Positions 50,424-58,880 of a stretch of 61,575 bases of DNA are shown here, piece after piece (within the stretch, counting starts at the first letter, position 1; the number at the start of each line of letters is the position of its first letter). The translations under genes were made by a program, and so were the position numbers. A model generated the notes under the pieces. The model worked only from the letters and a program-made list of their open reading frames with translations, was not told the origin of the DNA and made no database searches. This stretch comes from Candidatus Aquabacterium excrementipullorum (GTDB lineage Bacteria > Pseudomonadota > Gammaproteobacteria > Burkholderiales > Burkholderiaceae_C), in assembly GCA_019112875.1 (NCBI GenBank), contig DXIO01000034.1, positions 1 to 61,575 on the forward strand. The letters run 5' to 3'.

Positions 50424-52028
50424 TCAATGCGCCTCGGCCGACACGGTCTGGCCGGGTTGGGGCGTCTTGAGCAGCAGGGCCAGCGGGATGCACAGCAGCA
50501 GCGCCCAGCCCAGCACGTAGAAGGTTTCGGAGTAGGTCATCACGGCGGCCTGCTGCTGAACCTGCAGTGCCAACTGGCCCAGGGCCTGCATCTGCGCGTG
50601 GGCGTAGTCACCCACCTGCGCCATGTGGCTGGCGGCCATCGCGCTGATGCGCTCCTGGCCCAGCACCGAGTTCTGCGTGACCGTCTCGCGGATCATGTCG
50701 CCATGCAACGCGTTGCGTCGGTCGATGAAGGTGCCGATCACGGCCAGCCCCACCGAGCCACCCAGGTTGCGCGCCATGTTGTAGAGACCTGCCGCATCGC
50801 CCGATTCCTCGCGCGCCACGGCGGCCATCGAGGCCTGGTTCAGGGGCATCATGCACAGCATCTGGCCCACGCCGCGCAGCAGCTGCGAGTAAGTGAAATC
50901 ATGCCCCACGCTCTGCGCCGTCAGGCTGATGTCCAGCAGGCAGCTGCCCGCGAAGGCCAGCAGCCCCACGATCACCAGCACGCGAAAATCAACCCGGCTG
51001 ATCAGGCGAGGCAGCAGCGGCATCATCAGGAAGGCCGGCACGCCCGACAGCAGCATCACCGCGCCCGACTGCTGCGCGTTGTAGCCCGCGATCAGCGCCA
51101 GGAACTGCGGCACCAGGTAGGACACGCAGTACAGCCCCGCGCCCACCGTGAACACGATGAAGATCACGCTGGCGTAGCTCTTGTTGCGCATCAGGCTCAG
51201 GCGCAGGATGGGCTTCTCGGCATAGCGCTGCGACAGCGCCACCAGCACCATGCCCAAGGCTGAGGCCACGCTCAGCCAGATGATCAGGTTCGATTCGAAC
51301 CAGCGCTCGCGCTGGCCTTCTTCAAGCACCACCGTCAGCGTGCTCAGGCCCACGGCCAGGCCGACGATGCCCAGCCAGTCGGCCTTGATGAACTGGTCGT
51401 AGTGCGGCTTGTCGGCCTTCAGGCCCACCAGCAGCAAGGTCACCAGCGTCACGCCCACCGGCACGTTGATGAAGAAGCACCAGTGCCAGCTGGCGTTCTC
51501 GGTCAGCCAGCCGCCCAGCACGGGGCCCAGCAGCGGCCCCAGCAGCACGATCAGCCCGAACATCGTCATGCCCACCGGCAACTGGTGGCGCGGCAGGCGG
51601 GTGCGGATGATGGTCTGCGCCGTGGGGATCATGGCGCCGCCCGTGAAGCCCTGGCCGATGCGGGCCATGATCAACATCGGCAGGCTGTGCGACAGCCCGC
51701 ACATGATGGAGAACAGCGTGAACAGCGTCGCGTTGCCCACCAGGAAGTTGCGCAGCCCGAACACGCGCGTCAGCCACGCGGCCAGCGGGATCATCACGAT
51801 CTCCGACATCAGGTAGCCGGTGGAGATCCAGGTGCCCTCGGTGCCGGTGGCGCCCACCGAGCCCTGGATCTGCGGCAGCGCCGAGTTGGTGATGGAGATG
51901 TCCAGCGTGGCCATCAGCGCGCCTAAAGCGCCGGCGGCCACGGCGATCCAGTCGCTGGCGTTGGCATTGGGCTCACGGCCCGCAGGGGCCATGGTGCCTG
52001 CGGGTGAGGGCAGGGTGACGTCAGCCAT
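50424..52028 (-). CDS. DHA2 family MFS multidrug efflux permease (EmrB-like)
   Basis: A 534-residue inner membrane pump with 14 predicted membrane segments (DHA2). Motif A-like and antiporter regions are present: LDISITNSALPQIQGSVGAT at the first helix, RIGQGFTGGAMIPTAQTII (motif B) and LLGPLLGPVLGGWL (motif C, characteristic of drug antiporters). It exports hydrophobic or anionic toxicants using the proton gradient. The gene overlaps the adaptor gene by 8 bases (52021-52028), giving emrA-emrB-outer membrane order. Regulation is probably by the divergent TetR protein. Confidence 0.92.
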   Translation of the reverse strand: MADVTLPSPAGTMAPAGREPNANASDWIAVAAGALGALMATLDISITNSALPQIQGSVGATGTEGTWISTGYLMSEIVMIPLAAWLTRVFGLRNFLVGNATLFTLFSIMCGLSHSLPMLIMARIGQGFTGGAMIPTAQTIIRTRLPRHQLPVGMTMFGLIVLLGPLLGPVLGGWLTENASWHWCFFINVPVGVTLVTLLLVGLKADKPHYDQFIKADWLGIVGLAVGLSTLTVVLEEGQRERWFESNLIIWLSVASALGMVLVALSQRYAEKPILRLSLMRNKSYASVIFIVFTVGAGLYCVSYLVPQFLALIAGYNAQQSGAVMLLSGVPAFLMMPLLPRLISRVDFRVLVIVGLLAFAGSCLLDISLTAQSVGHDFTYSQLLRGVGQMLCMMPLNQASMAAVAREESGDAAGLYNMARNLGGSVGLAVIGTFIDRRNALHGDMIRETVTQNSVLGQERISAMAASHMAQVGDYAHAQMQALGQLALQVQQQAAVMTYSETFYVLGWALLLCIPLALLLKTPQPGQTVSAEAH

Positions 52029-53157
52029 GGTTGTTCTCGGTGGCAGCGGGCTTGGCGTCACCAGAGCCACGCGTGTCCACCTCGGCTGTGACGGACAGGC
52101 CGGGCAGCAGCACGCGCTGCGTGTCGGCATCGGCCTTGATGCGGATGCGCACGGGCACGCGCTGCACGATCTTGGTGAAATTGCCCGTGGCGTTCTCAGA
52201 AGGGAGCAGCGCGAACTGCGCACCGGTGCCGGGCGAGAAGCTCTCGACCACGCCGTGCAGATCCTTGCCGGGCAGGGCATCGACATGCAGCGTGGCCGGC
52301 TGGCCCGCGCGCATGCGGCCGATCTGCGTTTCCTTGAAGTTGGCCACCAGGTAGATGTCCTGCACGGGCACGATCGTCATCAGGCGAGTGCCGGGCTGGG
52401 CGAACTGGCCCACGCGCACGGTGTTGTCGCCCACGCGACCGTCGATGGCGCTGCGCACGATGGTGTCGTCCACATCCAGGTGGTTTTGGCGCAAGGCCGC
52501 TTCGGCCGCCTTGACCTGCGCATTGGCCTGCGCGATCTGGGCCTGGCTGGAGGCCAGTCGCCCCTGTGCTGATTTGACGGCGGCCGAGCTGGCCGCCAGG
52601 TTGGCCTCGGCCTGGTCGCGCTGGTTGCGCAGCTCGGCCAGCCGTTCGTCGGTGGCGGCGCCGCTCACGGCCAGGGGCGCGTAACGCTCGACCTCGTCGC
52701 GGGCGTGGCGGGCGTTCAGGCGGGCCACCTGCTCCTGCGCGCGGGCCTGCTCCACCTGGGCCTGCTCCTGCACGATGTCGGCCTGCACACGGGCGATGTC
52801 GGCGTGGCGGGCATCGATGGTGGCCTGGCCCTGGTCCATCGCGGCCTGGTACTGGCGCTTGTCCAGACGCACCACCGCATCGCCCTTCTTCACCACCTGG
52901 TCGGCCTTGACGTAGACCTCGGCCACGTAGCCGCCCACCTTGGGCGCCACGGTGACGCTGTCGGCTTTCAGGTAGGCGTCTTCGGTGCTTTCGATGAAGC
53001 GGCCAGACACCCACCAGTGGATGCCCCAGGCCGCGCCGGCAGCCAGGGCGACCGCGCCCAGCGCCAGGGCCACGGCCCGGCCTTTGCCCTTGCGGCGGGG
53101 TGCGCTGGCGGGGGCGGGCGCGGACGGTTGCGAGGGCATGGAGTTGGTGTCGGACAT
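52021..53157 (-). CDS. HlyD/EmrA family membrane fusion protein
   Basis: A 378-residue periplasmic adaptor. A short Pro/Ala/Ser-rich cytoplasmic N-terminus precedes one membrane helix (about 28-48). Then come the barrel-sandwich (TEDAYLKADSVTVAPKVGGYV and VVKKGDAVVRLDKRQYQA as its two halves), a long alpha-helical hairpin (about 100-230, Gln/Ala/Arg-rich) and beta-barrel domains (DGRVGDNTVRVGQFAQPG). It connects the MFS pump to the outer membrane lipoprotein. The start at 53157 (MSDTNSMPS) gives the normal adaptor N-terminus. It is the first gene of the operon, 122 bases from the divergent TetR gene. Confidence 0.92.
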   Translation of the reverse strand: MSDTNSMPSQPSAPAPASAPRRKGKGRAVALALGAVALAAGAAWGIHWWVSGRFIESTEDAYLKADSVTVAPKVGGYVAEVYVKADQVVKKGDAVVRLDKRQYQAAMDQGQATIDARHADIARVQADIVQEQAQVEQARAQEQVARLNARHARDEVERYAPLAVSGAATDERLAELRNQRDQAEANLAASSAAVKSAQGRLASSQAQIAQANAQVKAAEAALRQNHLDVDDTIVRSAIDGRVGDNTVRVGQFAQPGTRLMTIVPVQDIYLVANFKETQIGRMRAGQPATLHVDALPGKDLHGVVESFSPGTGAQFALLPSENATGNFTKIVQRVPVRIRIKADADTQRVLLPGLSVTAEVDTRGSGDAKPAATENNHG

Positions 53158-53198
53158 GACAGGACTGCGTTCAGATTTATTCCAGTCGCTATCTTTTT

Positions 53199-53224
53199 CC
53201 AGTTGATATAAATATGTCAACTGG
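53199..53224. promoter_or_regulatory. Palindromic operator of the Emr-type efflux region
   Basis: A perfect 8-bp inverted repeat CCAGTTGA (53199-53206) and TCAACTGG (53217-53224) around ten AT-rich bases. It covers the -35 box of the TetR gene promoter and lies about 40-70 bases before the adaptor start on the other strand, so one dimer could repress both directions. Confidence 0.75.
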
Positions 53225-53230
53225 TATATT
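53203..53230 (+). promoter_or_regulatory. Promoter of the efflux TetR gene
   Basis: TTGATA (53203-53208) and TATATT (53225-53230) with a 16-base spacer; the spacer and -35 box coincide with the palindromic operator, indicating autorepression. Confidence 0.6.
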
Positions 53231-53278
53231 TTCATCATCAGCCGTGACTGAACGGCCGCTGAACACGAAGGAGCCGCC

Positions 53279-53986
53279 ATGACCGACAAGCCTCGCGCCC
53301 ACCGCCACCGGGCCGACGGGGGCTATGCCCGGGGCGATGAAACCCGCCGCCGCATCATCGACGCGGCCATCCGCCTGTTTGGCGAGCGGGGCTTCGAGGG
53401 CGCCTCTACCCGCGAGATCGCGAAGGCGGCGGGCGTGAACGCCCCGGCGCTGCAGTACTACTTCGACAGCAAGGAAGGCGTGTACCGCGCCTGCGCCGAG
53501 TTCATCGCCGAGACCATGGCCGCGCATTTCGAGCCCGCGCTGGACGGGGCGCAGACCGTGCTGGCCGATGCGAAAGCCAGCCGCGGAGCCCTGCTGCAGG
53601 CCTTCGACCAACTGATGGACAACCTGGCCGACTACATGCTGCTGTCGCAGGACGCGCAGCAGCGCCGCCTGTTCATCACCCATGAGCAGGTAGGCCACGG
53701 CCCCAGCGTGCTGTTCGACCTGTTGGAGCAGAGCGTGAAGCCGCGCATCGGCGAGGTGACGGCGCAGCTGGTGTCGCGCATCACCGGCCTGAAGGCCGAG
53801 GACACGATGACGAAAATCCGCGTGGCGACCTTGCTGGGCCAGCTGATCGTGTTCCAGATGACGCAGCGCACCCTGGCCTCCAAGCTGGGGTGGGCGCGCA
53901 TGGGGCCGCAGGAGGTGGCGGTGATCAAGGAGACGGTGCGGGGGCAGTGCAGGGTGTTGATGGACAGTTGGACCCAGACTGGCTGA
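53279..53986 (+). CDS. TetR family regulator (CerR type, DUF1956 C-terminal domain)
   Basis: A 235-residue regulator. The helix-turn-helix is at about 20-66 (TRRRIIDAAIRLFGERGFEG, TREIAKAAGVNAPALQYYF). The C-terminal part (about 90-230) fits the CerR/DUF1956 domain common in regulators encoded beside EmrAB-type and AcrAB-type pumps; RRLFITHEQVGHGPSVLF is typical. It is divergently placed to the efflux operon with a perfect palindrome over its own promoter. The likely role is repression of both units, relieved by an exported toxic compound. Confidence 0.9.
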   Translation: MTDKPRAHRHRADGGYARGDETRRRIIDAAIRLFGERGFEGASTREIAKAAGVNAPALQYYFDSKEGVYRACAEFIAETMAAHFEPALDGAQTVLADAKASRGALLQAFDQLMDNLADYMLLSQDAQQRRLFITHEQVGHGPSVLFDLLEQSVKPRIGEVTAQLVSRITGLKAEDTMTKIRVATLLGQLIVFQMTQRTLASKLGWARMGPQEVAVIKETVRGQCRVLMDSWTQTG

Positions 53987-54166
53987 GGTTGATCGGGTTC
54001 CCCGCTGCCTTCTCCAAAGGGAACTCCAGGCTGCGGCGGCTGGGCCGTCGGCAAGAGCAGGCCCGCAGTCACCCTAGAATCAAACCCTCCTGGGGCGGAC
54101 CCGTCTCACACAGCCACAACGCCAAGAGCGGCCCCCTCAATCCTTGATTTCAGCACCTCAGTCAGA

Positions 54167-55537
54167 ATGAAACGATTGCCCACCCTTGTCGACGGCTTGG
54201 ACGAGATCCTCAACGGGGGATTGTTCGAAGGCGGCGTCTATATTTTCGAGGGACCGCCGGGCGTCGGCAAGACAACACTGGCCAACCAGATCGCATACAC
54301 GCTGGCCCGGCGCGAAGCGCGGACACTGTATGTCACCATGCTGGCGGAGTCGCATGCACGCATGCTCCAGCACATGGAGCAGCAGATCTTCTTTGATCAG
54401 CAGGAAGTCAGTGCCAAGGTTTTCTACGTCAGTGGCTACCGAGAGCTGGATCAAGGGGGGCTGAAAGCCGTTGTCGGACTGCTGCGTGGCGAACTCATGC
54501 GTCACCGGCCAACGTTGCTGGTCATCGACGGTCTGGTCGTGGACAGCCTGGAGTCGATGACGAATGATTCGGTACGCCAGTTCGTCCATGAACTTCAAAG
54601 CCTGGTCAGCGCCATGTCGTGCACCTGTCTCATCCTGACCAGTGGCAACAGCAACGCCCTGAGCGCCGAGCAGACGATGGTGGATGGCATCTTCTCGTTT
54701 GAAGATCACGGCTTTCACTGGCGCGCGGAGCGTCGAATGCACGTCCGCAAATTCCGGGGAAGCCAGATCATCCGGGGCCAGCACACCTTCTGCATATCGA
54801 CGCAAGGGCTCCAATTCTTCCCTCGTCTGGAAAGTTTGCCCTTGGGCGATGGCAATGTGAAGCTTGGAAAAGGCGTGATCTCCACGGGCTTGCCCGCGCT
54901 GGACAATGTCCTGCGCGGCAAAGGGCTTTTCACCGGCAGCGCTTCGGTCGTCATCGGGCACACTGGCTCAGGAAAAACCACGCTCGCGCTTGCATTTGCG
55001 TCGGCCTCCAACCCCAGCACCTCCAGCCTGGTGCTGTCGTGCACCGAGTTGAGTGGAGATCTGCGACGGTTGGGATCTGAAATGGGCCTTGAAGTCGAGG
55101 CTGCCATCAGCTCCGGCGCTCTGGCCATCAGGAATCTCGGCCATGAGGATGAATCCATGGATGAAATGGGCCACAAACTACTGAGGCTGGTCGATGAATT
55201 GAAGATCCGGCGCCTGGTCGTGGACGGGGTGGCAGGGCTCGCCGACACCTTGGCGTTTCCGGAGCGCGGCTACCGTTTCCTGGGCCGTTTGCTGATGGAA
55301 TTGAGGCGGCGTGAAGTGACATCCTTGTTCACGGTAGATCCTCACGCCCTGGCCGTCGCCGCGGGAACGCCACTTGCCGATGGCGTGACAGGGTGGTTTG
55401 ACAATGTGTTCACTTTTGAGCCGGATCCTTCTCGCGAGAGGCAGGTCAATCAGCGTGTGCTCTCGATCACGAAGGTGCGGGGGGGCGGCGCCAGCGAGCC
55501 CTCGGTGGACATCTTCTTTCAACCTTCCGGAACCTGA
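54167..55537 (+). CDS. KaiC-like double-domain RecA ATPase
   Basis: A 456-residue protein with two KaiC/RadA-type ATPase domains. Domain 1 (about 1-230) has Walker A GPPGVGKTT at 29-37 and LLVIDGLVVDSL (Walker B). Domain 2 (about 235-456) has Walker A GHTGSGKTT at 264-272 and RRLVVDGVAGLAD. Cyanobacterial KaiC has about 519 residues with a C-terminal tail for KaiA; this one is shorter and ends soon after domain 2, and no kaiA or kaiB is nearby. It is followed 34 bases later by a single-domain receiver, so it probably serves a signalling pathway, not a clock. Confidence 0.88.
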   Translation: MKRLPTLVDGLDEILNGGLFEGGVYIFEGPPGVGKTTLANQIAYTLARREARTLYVTMLAESHARMLQHMEQQIFFDQQEVSAKVFYVSGYRELDQGGLKAVVGLLRGELMRHRPTLLVIDGLVVDSLESMTNDSVRQFVHELQSLVSAMSCTCLILTSGNSNALSAEQTMVDGIFSFEDHGFHWRAERRMHVRKFRGSQIIRGQHTFCISTQGLQFFPRLESLPLGDGNVKLGKGVISTGLPALDNVLRGKGLFTGSASVVIGHTGSGKTTLALAFASASNPSTSSLVLSCTELSGDLRRLGSEMGLEVEAAISSGALAIRNLGHEDESMDEMGHKLLRLVDELKIRRLVVDGVAGLADTLAFPERGYRFLGRLLMELRRREVTSLFTVDPHALAVAAGTPLADGVTGWFDNVFTFEPDPSRERQVNQRVLSITKVRGGGASEPSVDIFFQPSGT

Positions 55538-55571
55538 CAATTCTTCGCTGTCTACATGAAAGCTTATCCCG

Positions 55572-56018
55572 ATGAAACTTGTCCTTATCGTCGAGGACGA
55601 ATATGGCAACGCCGAGATACTGCAGCTTCTACTGGAAGCCGAGGGCTACAGGGTGGCTGCTGCCTCCAATGGCCAGCAGGCGCTGGACCTGTTGCGCGAT
55701 GGTGAGAAGCCCGCGCTGATACTTTCCGACTTCATGATGCCCATCATGGACGGCGGTGAATTTGGGACAGCTCTCAGGCAGGATACGGCCCTCGCTCACA
55801 TCCCCTTTGTTTTTGTGAGCGCCACCAGCGAAGAGGTGGTCCAGCGCGTCTTCCAGGATTACGACGCGTTCATGGCCAAGCCTGTCGAGATAGATCCGTT
55901 GCTGGCCCTTGTGAAACGCTTGATCGCTGATGGGCGGCCGCTGCGTGCCGACAATGAACTGGCCGAAGAATCCATGCGCCAATTGTTGAAGGGCATGCGG
56001 GTCCCGCCAGGCCATTGA
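55572..56018 (+). CDS. Single-domain response regulator
   Basis: A 148-residue protein. The receiver domain (about 1-118) has the acidic pair Glu8/Asp9, phosphoacceptor Asp53 in LSDFMMP, Ser83 in FVSATS and Lys103 in MAKPV, so it is complete. About 30 extra residues form a C-terminal tail without a known output domain. It lies 34 bases after the KaiC-like gene and is probably co-transcribed. No histidine kinase is adjacent; the nearest is the frameshifted hybrid kinase at 58881. It could be a relay or a switch for the KaiC-like ATPase. Confidence 0.9.
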   Translation: MKLVLIVEDEYGNAEILQLLLEAEGYRVAAASNGQQALDLLRDGEKPALILSDFMMPIMDGGEFGTALRQDTALAHIPFVFVSATSEEVVQRVFQDYDAFMAKPVEIDPLLALVKRLIADGRPLRADNELAEESMRQLLKGMRVPPGH

Positions 56019-56414
56019 TTCCCTGGTAGTGCTCCCCGGGGGGCGCCGAGTCACGCGACAAACCGGTGAGCTGGCGTCGCACGGCAGCGTGTGTCAATGT
56101 CCGCGGACCGCCCCAGGCGAGCACGTGCTTGGGCATGGCAACTTGCCCTTGCCCGGTTTTGCCCAGGACAAGTCTTCCGTATCCACAAGACGGCTGATTT
56201 CATGGAATGCTGGCTTATTGAAGCAGCCCTTCCTTGAAGGCCTGCCTCAGCCCGAGGCATCGATCGCTTATCTGGAGAGGCGGGCTTCATCGCCCAGGTG
56301 AAGTGAAGCATGCCTGCTGCGACAACTGAATCCCCCAAGTCTTAGGGAGACGGATGCATTGACCCCTCGTGCCGCCGCGCGGGACACTTTGGTGGACGCA
56401 AGCGGAGGACAAGC
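56019..56414. other. 396-base intergenic region
   Basis: No convincing gene lies here. Short frames have no recognisable features. The right part holds the TCCCCCAAGT-N4-GGG element (56331) and a weak promoter-like pair TTGACC (56359-56364) and GACACT (56383-56388), 18 bases apart, before the M23 peptidase gene. Confidence 0.6.
56331..56350 (+). promoter_or_regulatory. Possible regulator site TCCCCCAAGT-N4-GGG upstream of the PEP-CTERM peptidase gene
   Basis: An imperfect dyad whose first ten bases and GGG match the element at 4534. It lies eight bases before a weak -35 box and about 65 bases before the start codon, the usual place for an activator. The binding protein is unknown. Confidence 0.35.
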
Positions 56415-57449
56415 ATGGCAGGACATTGGCTCCAGAATTGGCTCGCTGTGGCGCCCGCCGTGATGTTGACATCCGGCGCAGCCCACGCGCTGCAGTTCGT
56501 TTCGCCCATCGGTGGCGAGGCCTACAAGGATTGGACCATCGTCAACTACGTGGACAACACGCCTGGCGCCGGCCTCTCGGATTACCTGGGCGGCCCTTAC
56601 ACCTACGACGGGCATGACGCGATCGACTTCACGCTGCCCAACTTCGCGGCGATGTACCAGGGCGTCTCGGTGAAGGCAGCCGCGGCTGGCACCGTCATCG
56701 AGGTGCACGACGGCGAATACGACGAATGCTCTCGCGTGCACGCCTGCGGCAACAACCCGAACTACGTGACCATCGACCATGGCAACGGGGTGGTCACGCA
56801 GTACCTGCATCTGGCCAAAGGCTCCATCGATGTCTCGGTCGGGCAGACGGTGTCGGCCGGCCAGCAGTTGGCGCAGGTCGGCAGCAGCGGTTTGTCGACC
56901 GACGCCCACCTGCACTTCGCGGTCTTCGAGAACGGCCAGGTGGTGGACACCTACCAGGATCCTGCCAAATGGTGGGTCGATCCGCTGCCGTATGCGGGCA
57001 CGGTGAAGGGCGTGCTGGACCATGGCGTGACCGACCACAACCCCAGCCTGACCGAGCTTGTCTATCGGCCAGGGGAGGCCGCGGCCTTCGATGCACGCAA
57101 CCCCAGCCATGTCTACACCTGGGTGAACTTCTTCGGCACCCACACGGGCGATGTGATCGACTTCACCTGGTATGCGCCGGATGGTTCGCAGTACGCGAAG
57201 TACGCGTGGTCCGTACCCCAGTACAGCTATGCATGGTGGATCGGTGATTTGCGCCTGCCTGCCGGGGCGACCGCTGGCGAGTGGCGTGTCGATTTCCGGA
57301 TCGCAGGCGATGTCGTCTCCACCTCCAGGTTCACGCTGGCGGTGCCTGAGCCCGGGACTTGGGCCTTGGCCTTGGCCGGCATTGCCGTGGTGGGCTGGCG
57401 GCGTCGCTCGCGTGCCCGCGCGGCATCGGACCACGTGGCGACACGCTGA
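56415..57449 (+). CDS. M23 family metallopeptidase with PEP-CTERM anchor
   Basis: A 344-residue exported zinc peptidase. A signal peptide ends GAAHA near residue 25. The LytM/M23 domain (about 60-190) carries the zinc ligands: His67 and Asp71 in GHDAIDF, and His165-Leu-His167 in DAHLHFAV. All are present, so it should be active, probably cutting peptidoglycan cross-bridges or other Gly-rich peptides. A beta-sandwich-like segment (about 215-310) follows. The C-terminus is VPEPGTWALALAGIAVVGWRRRSR, given here only as a canonical PEP-CTERM signal at about 311-334. An exosortase elsewhere in the genome is required for its processing. Confidence 0.87.
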   Translation: MAGHWLQNWLAVAPAVMLTSGAAHALQFVSPIGGEAYKDWTIVNYVDNTPGAGLSDYLGGPYTYDGHDAIDFTLPNFAAMYQGVSVKAAAAGTVIEVHDGEYDECSRVHACGNNPNYVTIDHGNGVVTQYLHLAKGSIDVSVGQTVSAGQQLAQVGSSGLSTDAHLHFAVFENGQVVDTYQDPAKWWVDPLPYAGTVKGVLDHGVTDHNPSLTELVYRPGEAAAFDARNPSHVYTWVNFFGTHTGDVIDFTWYAPDGSQYAKYAWSVPQYSYAWWIGDLRLPAGATAGEWRVDFRIAGDVVSTSRFTLAVPEPGTWALALAGIAVVGWRRRSRARAASDHVATR

Positions 57450-57538
57450 AAGATCGACCGGCTGTCGAATTTGGCTGTTCTGGTTCGTCGTGTGGGTGAG
57501 CGCCCCCTTTCCGGGCGCCACCTACCCAAGGAACCGCC

Positions 57539-57958
57539 ATGACCAGGATGATTTTCGTCAGCCTTCCCGTCGCCGACCTGCCGGCCTCAATCGCCTTCTA
57601 CAGCGAGCTGGGGTTCACGCAGAACCCGCAGTTCAGCGACGACACGTCCGCCTGCATGGTGTGGAGCGACACCATCCACGCGATGCTGCTCACGCACGCC
57701 AAGTGGCGCACCTTCACCGATCGGCCGCTGCCGCCCAAGGGCGCCACCGGCGTGATGCTCTCGCTGTCCCTGGACAGCCGTGAAGCCGTGGATGCGATGA
57801 ACCGGGCCGCCGTGGCGCAGGGCGGGCTGGCCGATGTGAACCCGGTGCAGGACTTGGGCTTCATGTACGGCCGGGACCTGGCCGACCCCGACGGCCACCT
57901 TTGGGGCGCGTTCTGGATGGATCCAGCGGCGATGCCGGCTGCCGACAGGCAGCACTGA
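57539..57958 (+). CDS. VOC family protein (glyoxalase/bleomycin resistance-like)
   Basis: A 139-residue vicinal-oxygen-chelate protein of two beta-alpha-beta modules: IFVSLPVADLPASIAFYSELGF at the N-terminus (only the VADLPASIAFYSELGF part is diagnostic) and DLADPDGHLWGAFWMDPAA at the end. Metal ligands of true glyoxalase I are not all clear: the Glu in the last strand is missing from WGAFWMD. A binding or lyase role on small molecules is possible. AAGGA lies seven bases before the ATG. The gene stands alone. Confidence 0.85.
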   Translation: MTRMIFVSLPVADLPASIAFYSELGFTQNPQFSDDTSACMVWSDTIHAMLLTHAKWRTFTDRPLPPKGATGVMLSLSLDSREAVDAMNRAAVAQGGLADVNPVQDLGFMYGRDLADPDGHLWGAFWMDPAAMPAADRQH

Positions 57959-57987
57959 GCCGGTGCGCCCGACATGTGCGCCGTTCA

Positions 57988-58025
57988 GCTATTCATTCAC
58001 AAAAATCCCTTGGTGTCTGAATAGC
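57988..58025. repeat. Spaced perfect inverted repeat between convergent genes
   Basis: GCTATTCA (57988-57995) and TGAATAGC (58018-58025) are perfect 8-bp arms with a 22-base gap, between the VOC gene and the convergent small secreted-protein gene. There is no T-run next to either arm. The role is unclear: a weak terminator structure or a binding site with arms three helical turns apart. Confidence 0.4.
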
Positions 58026-58121
58026 CGATGGCTAGCATTCGACCCGCTGATACGCATGGGACGGTCGGCCATGACTACAACAAACTTCAGCTGTGAGCCG
58101 AGAGGCGCACAGCTGCGGGCC

Positions 58122-58568
58122 TCAATCCTGCGGTTTTGCAGGCAGGGCCGCGGGCGTCTTGGTGACCAGTTCGCGGTAAATGCCACCTTCCTTCACGCTG
58201 CCGCTGGTCGTGCCCGCGCCCTGGATCCGGGCGATGCAGTCGCTGCGGTCTTTGGCGGGCAGCGCGGCACAGCGTGCCGTGGCGTTGGCGTCCGTGGGCG
58301 CGCGGCCGGCACCGAGCCGTCCGCCGCGCGCCTCGTCGAGCGCGGCACCGGCTTCCTTCAGGCAGGTGGCGCGGTCTTGCTGTGAGCTGCCATCGGTGCA
58401 GGCAGCGCGCTCGCGCTCGTAGCGCGAACTGGCGTCGCCTGGCGCGGTGTCGGCTGCCCATGCGGTGGTGGCGCTCAGCAGGGCCGCCGTGGCCACGGCC
58501 CACAGGGTGAGGCCATGGTGAAGCGTCAAAGCGCGAGAGGTGTGCGTGGTGTTCTTGGGCATACCCAT
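58122..58568 (-). CDS. Small secreted cysteine-containing protein, function unknown
   Basis: A 148-residue protein with a signal peptide ending TTAWA at about residue 38. The mature part holds four cysteines in YERERAACTDGSSQQDRATC (two) and ATARCAALPAKDRSDC (two), spaced to form disulfides in the periplasm. The rest is Ala/Gly-rich and probably helical, ending YRELVTKTPAALPAKPQD. Similar small proteins with this YERER...CL pattern are common in Burkholderiales, from memory, with no known role. The ATG at 58568 could be replaced by 58562. It is monocistronic. Confidence 0.75.
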   Translation of the reverse strand: MGMPKNTTHTSRALTLHHGLTLWAVATAALLSATTAWAADTAPGDASSRYERERAACTDGSSQQDRATCLKEAGAALDEARGGRLGAGRAPTDANATARCAALPAKDRSDCIARIQGAGTTSGSVKEGGIYRELVTKTPAALPAKPQD

Positions 58569-58880
58569 GTTCCTTCCACAACCGGCCGGACATCGCCGAA
58601 TGCATGGCCGCAGTCTAGGAACGCGGGCGCAGCCTGGCAGTGGGCCAGCCCTTGCACCATGTGACGGTGAGTGCCTAAAACGACGTCAGGCTAGGCCTAC
58701 GCCTTCCCACCAAGATACAAGTCGCAACTTGTCTGTCGAAAGATATGTGCGAGCATGCAGGTTCGCCGGACCGGCCTTGCACGCGCTTCAGCGGTTTTCT
58801 CGGTTCACCTTGTGCTTCATGCCTGCGGAGCTTGGCCAGCATGCCAACGCCTTCACGGGAAGCCATGACGGGAAGACCCT

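Noticed and set aside
56100-56170. Possible sigma-54 promoter (TGGCA followed by TTGC) before the PEP-CTERM peptidase
   Set aside because: The distance between the GG and GC elements does not match the fixed -24/-12 spacing for any TTGC choice.
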